Origin: Seleniivibrio woodruffii
GTDB taxonomy: Bacteria > Chrysiogenota > Deferribacteres > Deferribacterales > Geovibrionaceae
Length of the DNA stretch: 64,000 nucleotides
Reading direction: 5' to 3'
NCBI RefSeq assembly: GCF_029267515.1
Contig: NZ_JAJUIS010000005.1
Location: 124,001-188,000 of the forward strand
Position 1 is the stretch's first letter. Each line of letters starts with the position of its first letter. A program made the position numbers and the translations under genes. Positions 63,338-64,000 of this stretch are shown here, piece by piece. The notes under the pieces were generated by a model, which searched no databases, had not been told where the DNA came from, and worked only from the letters and a program-made list of their open reading frames with translations.

Positions 63338-64000
63338 ATGTATATCATCAATATCATACTCTGGTCTGCCCTGACCATAGGGCTTTATTATGCAGGAAAG
63401 CTGTTCGGCAGAAAATTCCCCGCATGGTGGTCTTCGCCATTGTTGACCGCTCCCATTCTGCTTATAACCATTGCCCTTGTTTTCCACGTTTCATATAAGG
63501 AATACATCAGCGGCACACGCTGGATGATAACCATGCTGGCACCTGCAACAGTTGCCTTTGCAATACCTATATATGAACAGAGGGCACTTATAAGAAAGCA
63601 CTGGTTCCTCCTTGCAGGCGGAGTGATCGTCGGCAGTATCACTGCGATGGTCTCAAGCTGGTTTCTGGCGGAGCTTTTCGGACTGAATGATCAGTTGAGG
63701 CTCAGTCTGCTCCCCCGCTCCCTCAGTACGCCTTTTGCCCTGATAGTTTCAGGCGAAATAGGCGGAACGCAGGGGCTGACCGCCGTTTTTGTGATAATCA
63801 CCGGACTGTTCGGCGCGACCCTGGGCGAAATCCTGCTGAAATCCCTACCGCTTCAGTCTGCCATAGCCAAGGGCAGCCTGTTCGGTATGGGCGCACACGC
63901 AGTCGGCACGGCAAAGGCACACAGCATCAGCAGCGAGATAGGAGCTGTTTCAGGGCTTATAATGGTGCTTGTGGGCGCTGTGAACGTACTTGCGGCACCA
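63338..64000 (+). CDS. CidB/LrgB family membrane protein, cut by the window end
   Basis: First 221 codons, frame open to the edge. Translation begins MYIINIILWSALTIGLYYA and shows many membrane helices, then the strong LrgB signatures LLPRSLSTPFAL, GGTQGLTAVFV and GMGAHAVGTAKAH. GGAGG precedes the ATG by 8 bases. A complete LrgB is about 230 residues, so only the last few are missing. It forms an operon with cidA. Confidence 0.92.
   Translation, partial: MYIINIILWSALTIGLYYAGKLFGRKFPAWWSSPLLTAPILLITIALVFHVSYKEYISGTRWMITMLAPATVAFAIPIYEQRALIRKHWFLLAGGVIVGSITAMVSSWFLAELFGLNDQLRLSLLPRSLSTPFALIVSGEIGGTQGLTAVFVIITGLFGATLGEILLKSLPLQSAIAKGSLFGMGAHAVGTAKAHSISSEIGAVSGLIMVLVGAVNVLAAP

Noticed and set aside
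1-64000. CRISPR arrays, insertion sequences, tRNA or rRNA genes, prophage
   Set aside because: No spaced direct repeats, transposase or integrase frames, or cloverleaf/rRNA sequences were seen by eye on either strand.

Overview
The window comes from a Gram-negative bacterium that is motile, chemotactic and probably anaerobic or microaerophilic. This rests on four TonB-dependent outer-membrane receptors, two TonB/ExbB/ExbD sets, two tripartite RND pumps, a chemotaxis operon and a periplasmic [NiFe] hydrogenase. Composition looks close to half G+C, with A+T-rich gaps between genes. Gene style (a HQWRQPLN kinase, a chemoreceptor with a c-type heme motif) suggests Deferribacterota or a relative, but that is a guess from protein style. 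No rRNA, tRNA, CRISPR array, transposase or integrase was seen.

Layout. 1-1011: sulfur amino-acid genes (cysK and the first 16 codons of a trans-sulfuration enzyme) behind a near-consensus promoter. 1147-7075: copper/silver efflux operon (Met-rich periplasmic protein, CusC, CusB, CusA). 7303-9493: cysteine desulfurase and the tRNA thiolase MnmA. 9629-13556: a secreted unknown protein, an Rrf2 regulator, a radical SAM protein and a PAS histidine kinase. 13646-19204: a second RND pump in which the inner-membrane transporter and the TolC channel are one 1452-residue ORF. 19206-26760: Fur-box-controlled ferric-siderophore uptake (two permeases, ATPase, binding protein, receptor, esterase, AraC regulator). 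26917-30084: two tandem exbB-exbD-tonB sets. 30085-34082: a receptor and a lipoprotein with fibronectin-III-like repeats and an orphan 5'-nucleotidase C-terminal domain. 34289-42100: chemotaxis operon (receptor, STAS, CheY, CheA, receptor, CheW, CheR, CheD). 42101-44551: an A+T-rich kilobase, then a sigma-54-type response regulator. 44589-48913: [NiFe] hydrogenase large and small subunits followed, with an ATGA overlap, by a chemoreceptor carrying a periplasmic CxxCH motif and a C-terminal CZB domain. 49322-61844: a second siderophore system with two receptors, two AraC regulators, two MFS proteins and a YbtPQ/IrtAB-like ABC pair, but no siderophore synthesis genes. 61954-64000: a LysR regulator divergent from cidA/lrgB.

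How the genes may work together. Metal handling dominates: copper export, two iron-siderophore systems and a second TonB set that may serve another metal. A perfect 10-12-10 palindrome in front of exbB2 has the same core and spacing as a 7-12-7 palindrome in front of the 34082 lipoprotein gene. The two sites resemble each other more than they resemble the Fur boxes, and their architecture recalls NikR operators.

The best candidate for an undescribed system is the hydrogenase-chemoreceptor operon. The large subunit ends exactly at the last metal-centre motif (DPCTACSVH), as in H2-sensing hydrogenases. The small subunit has a Tat-type N-terminus and a Cys where standard hydrogenases have the medial-cluster Pro. 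The next gene is a chemoreceptor with a heme c motif on the periplasmic side. Together they suggest H2-dependent energy taxis. This is inference and has not been tested.
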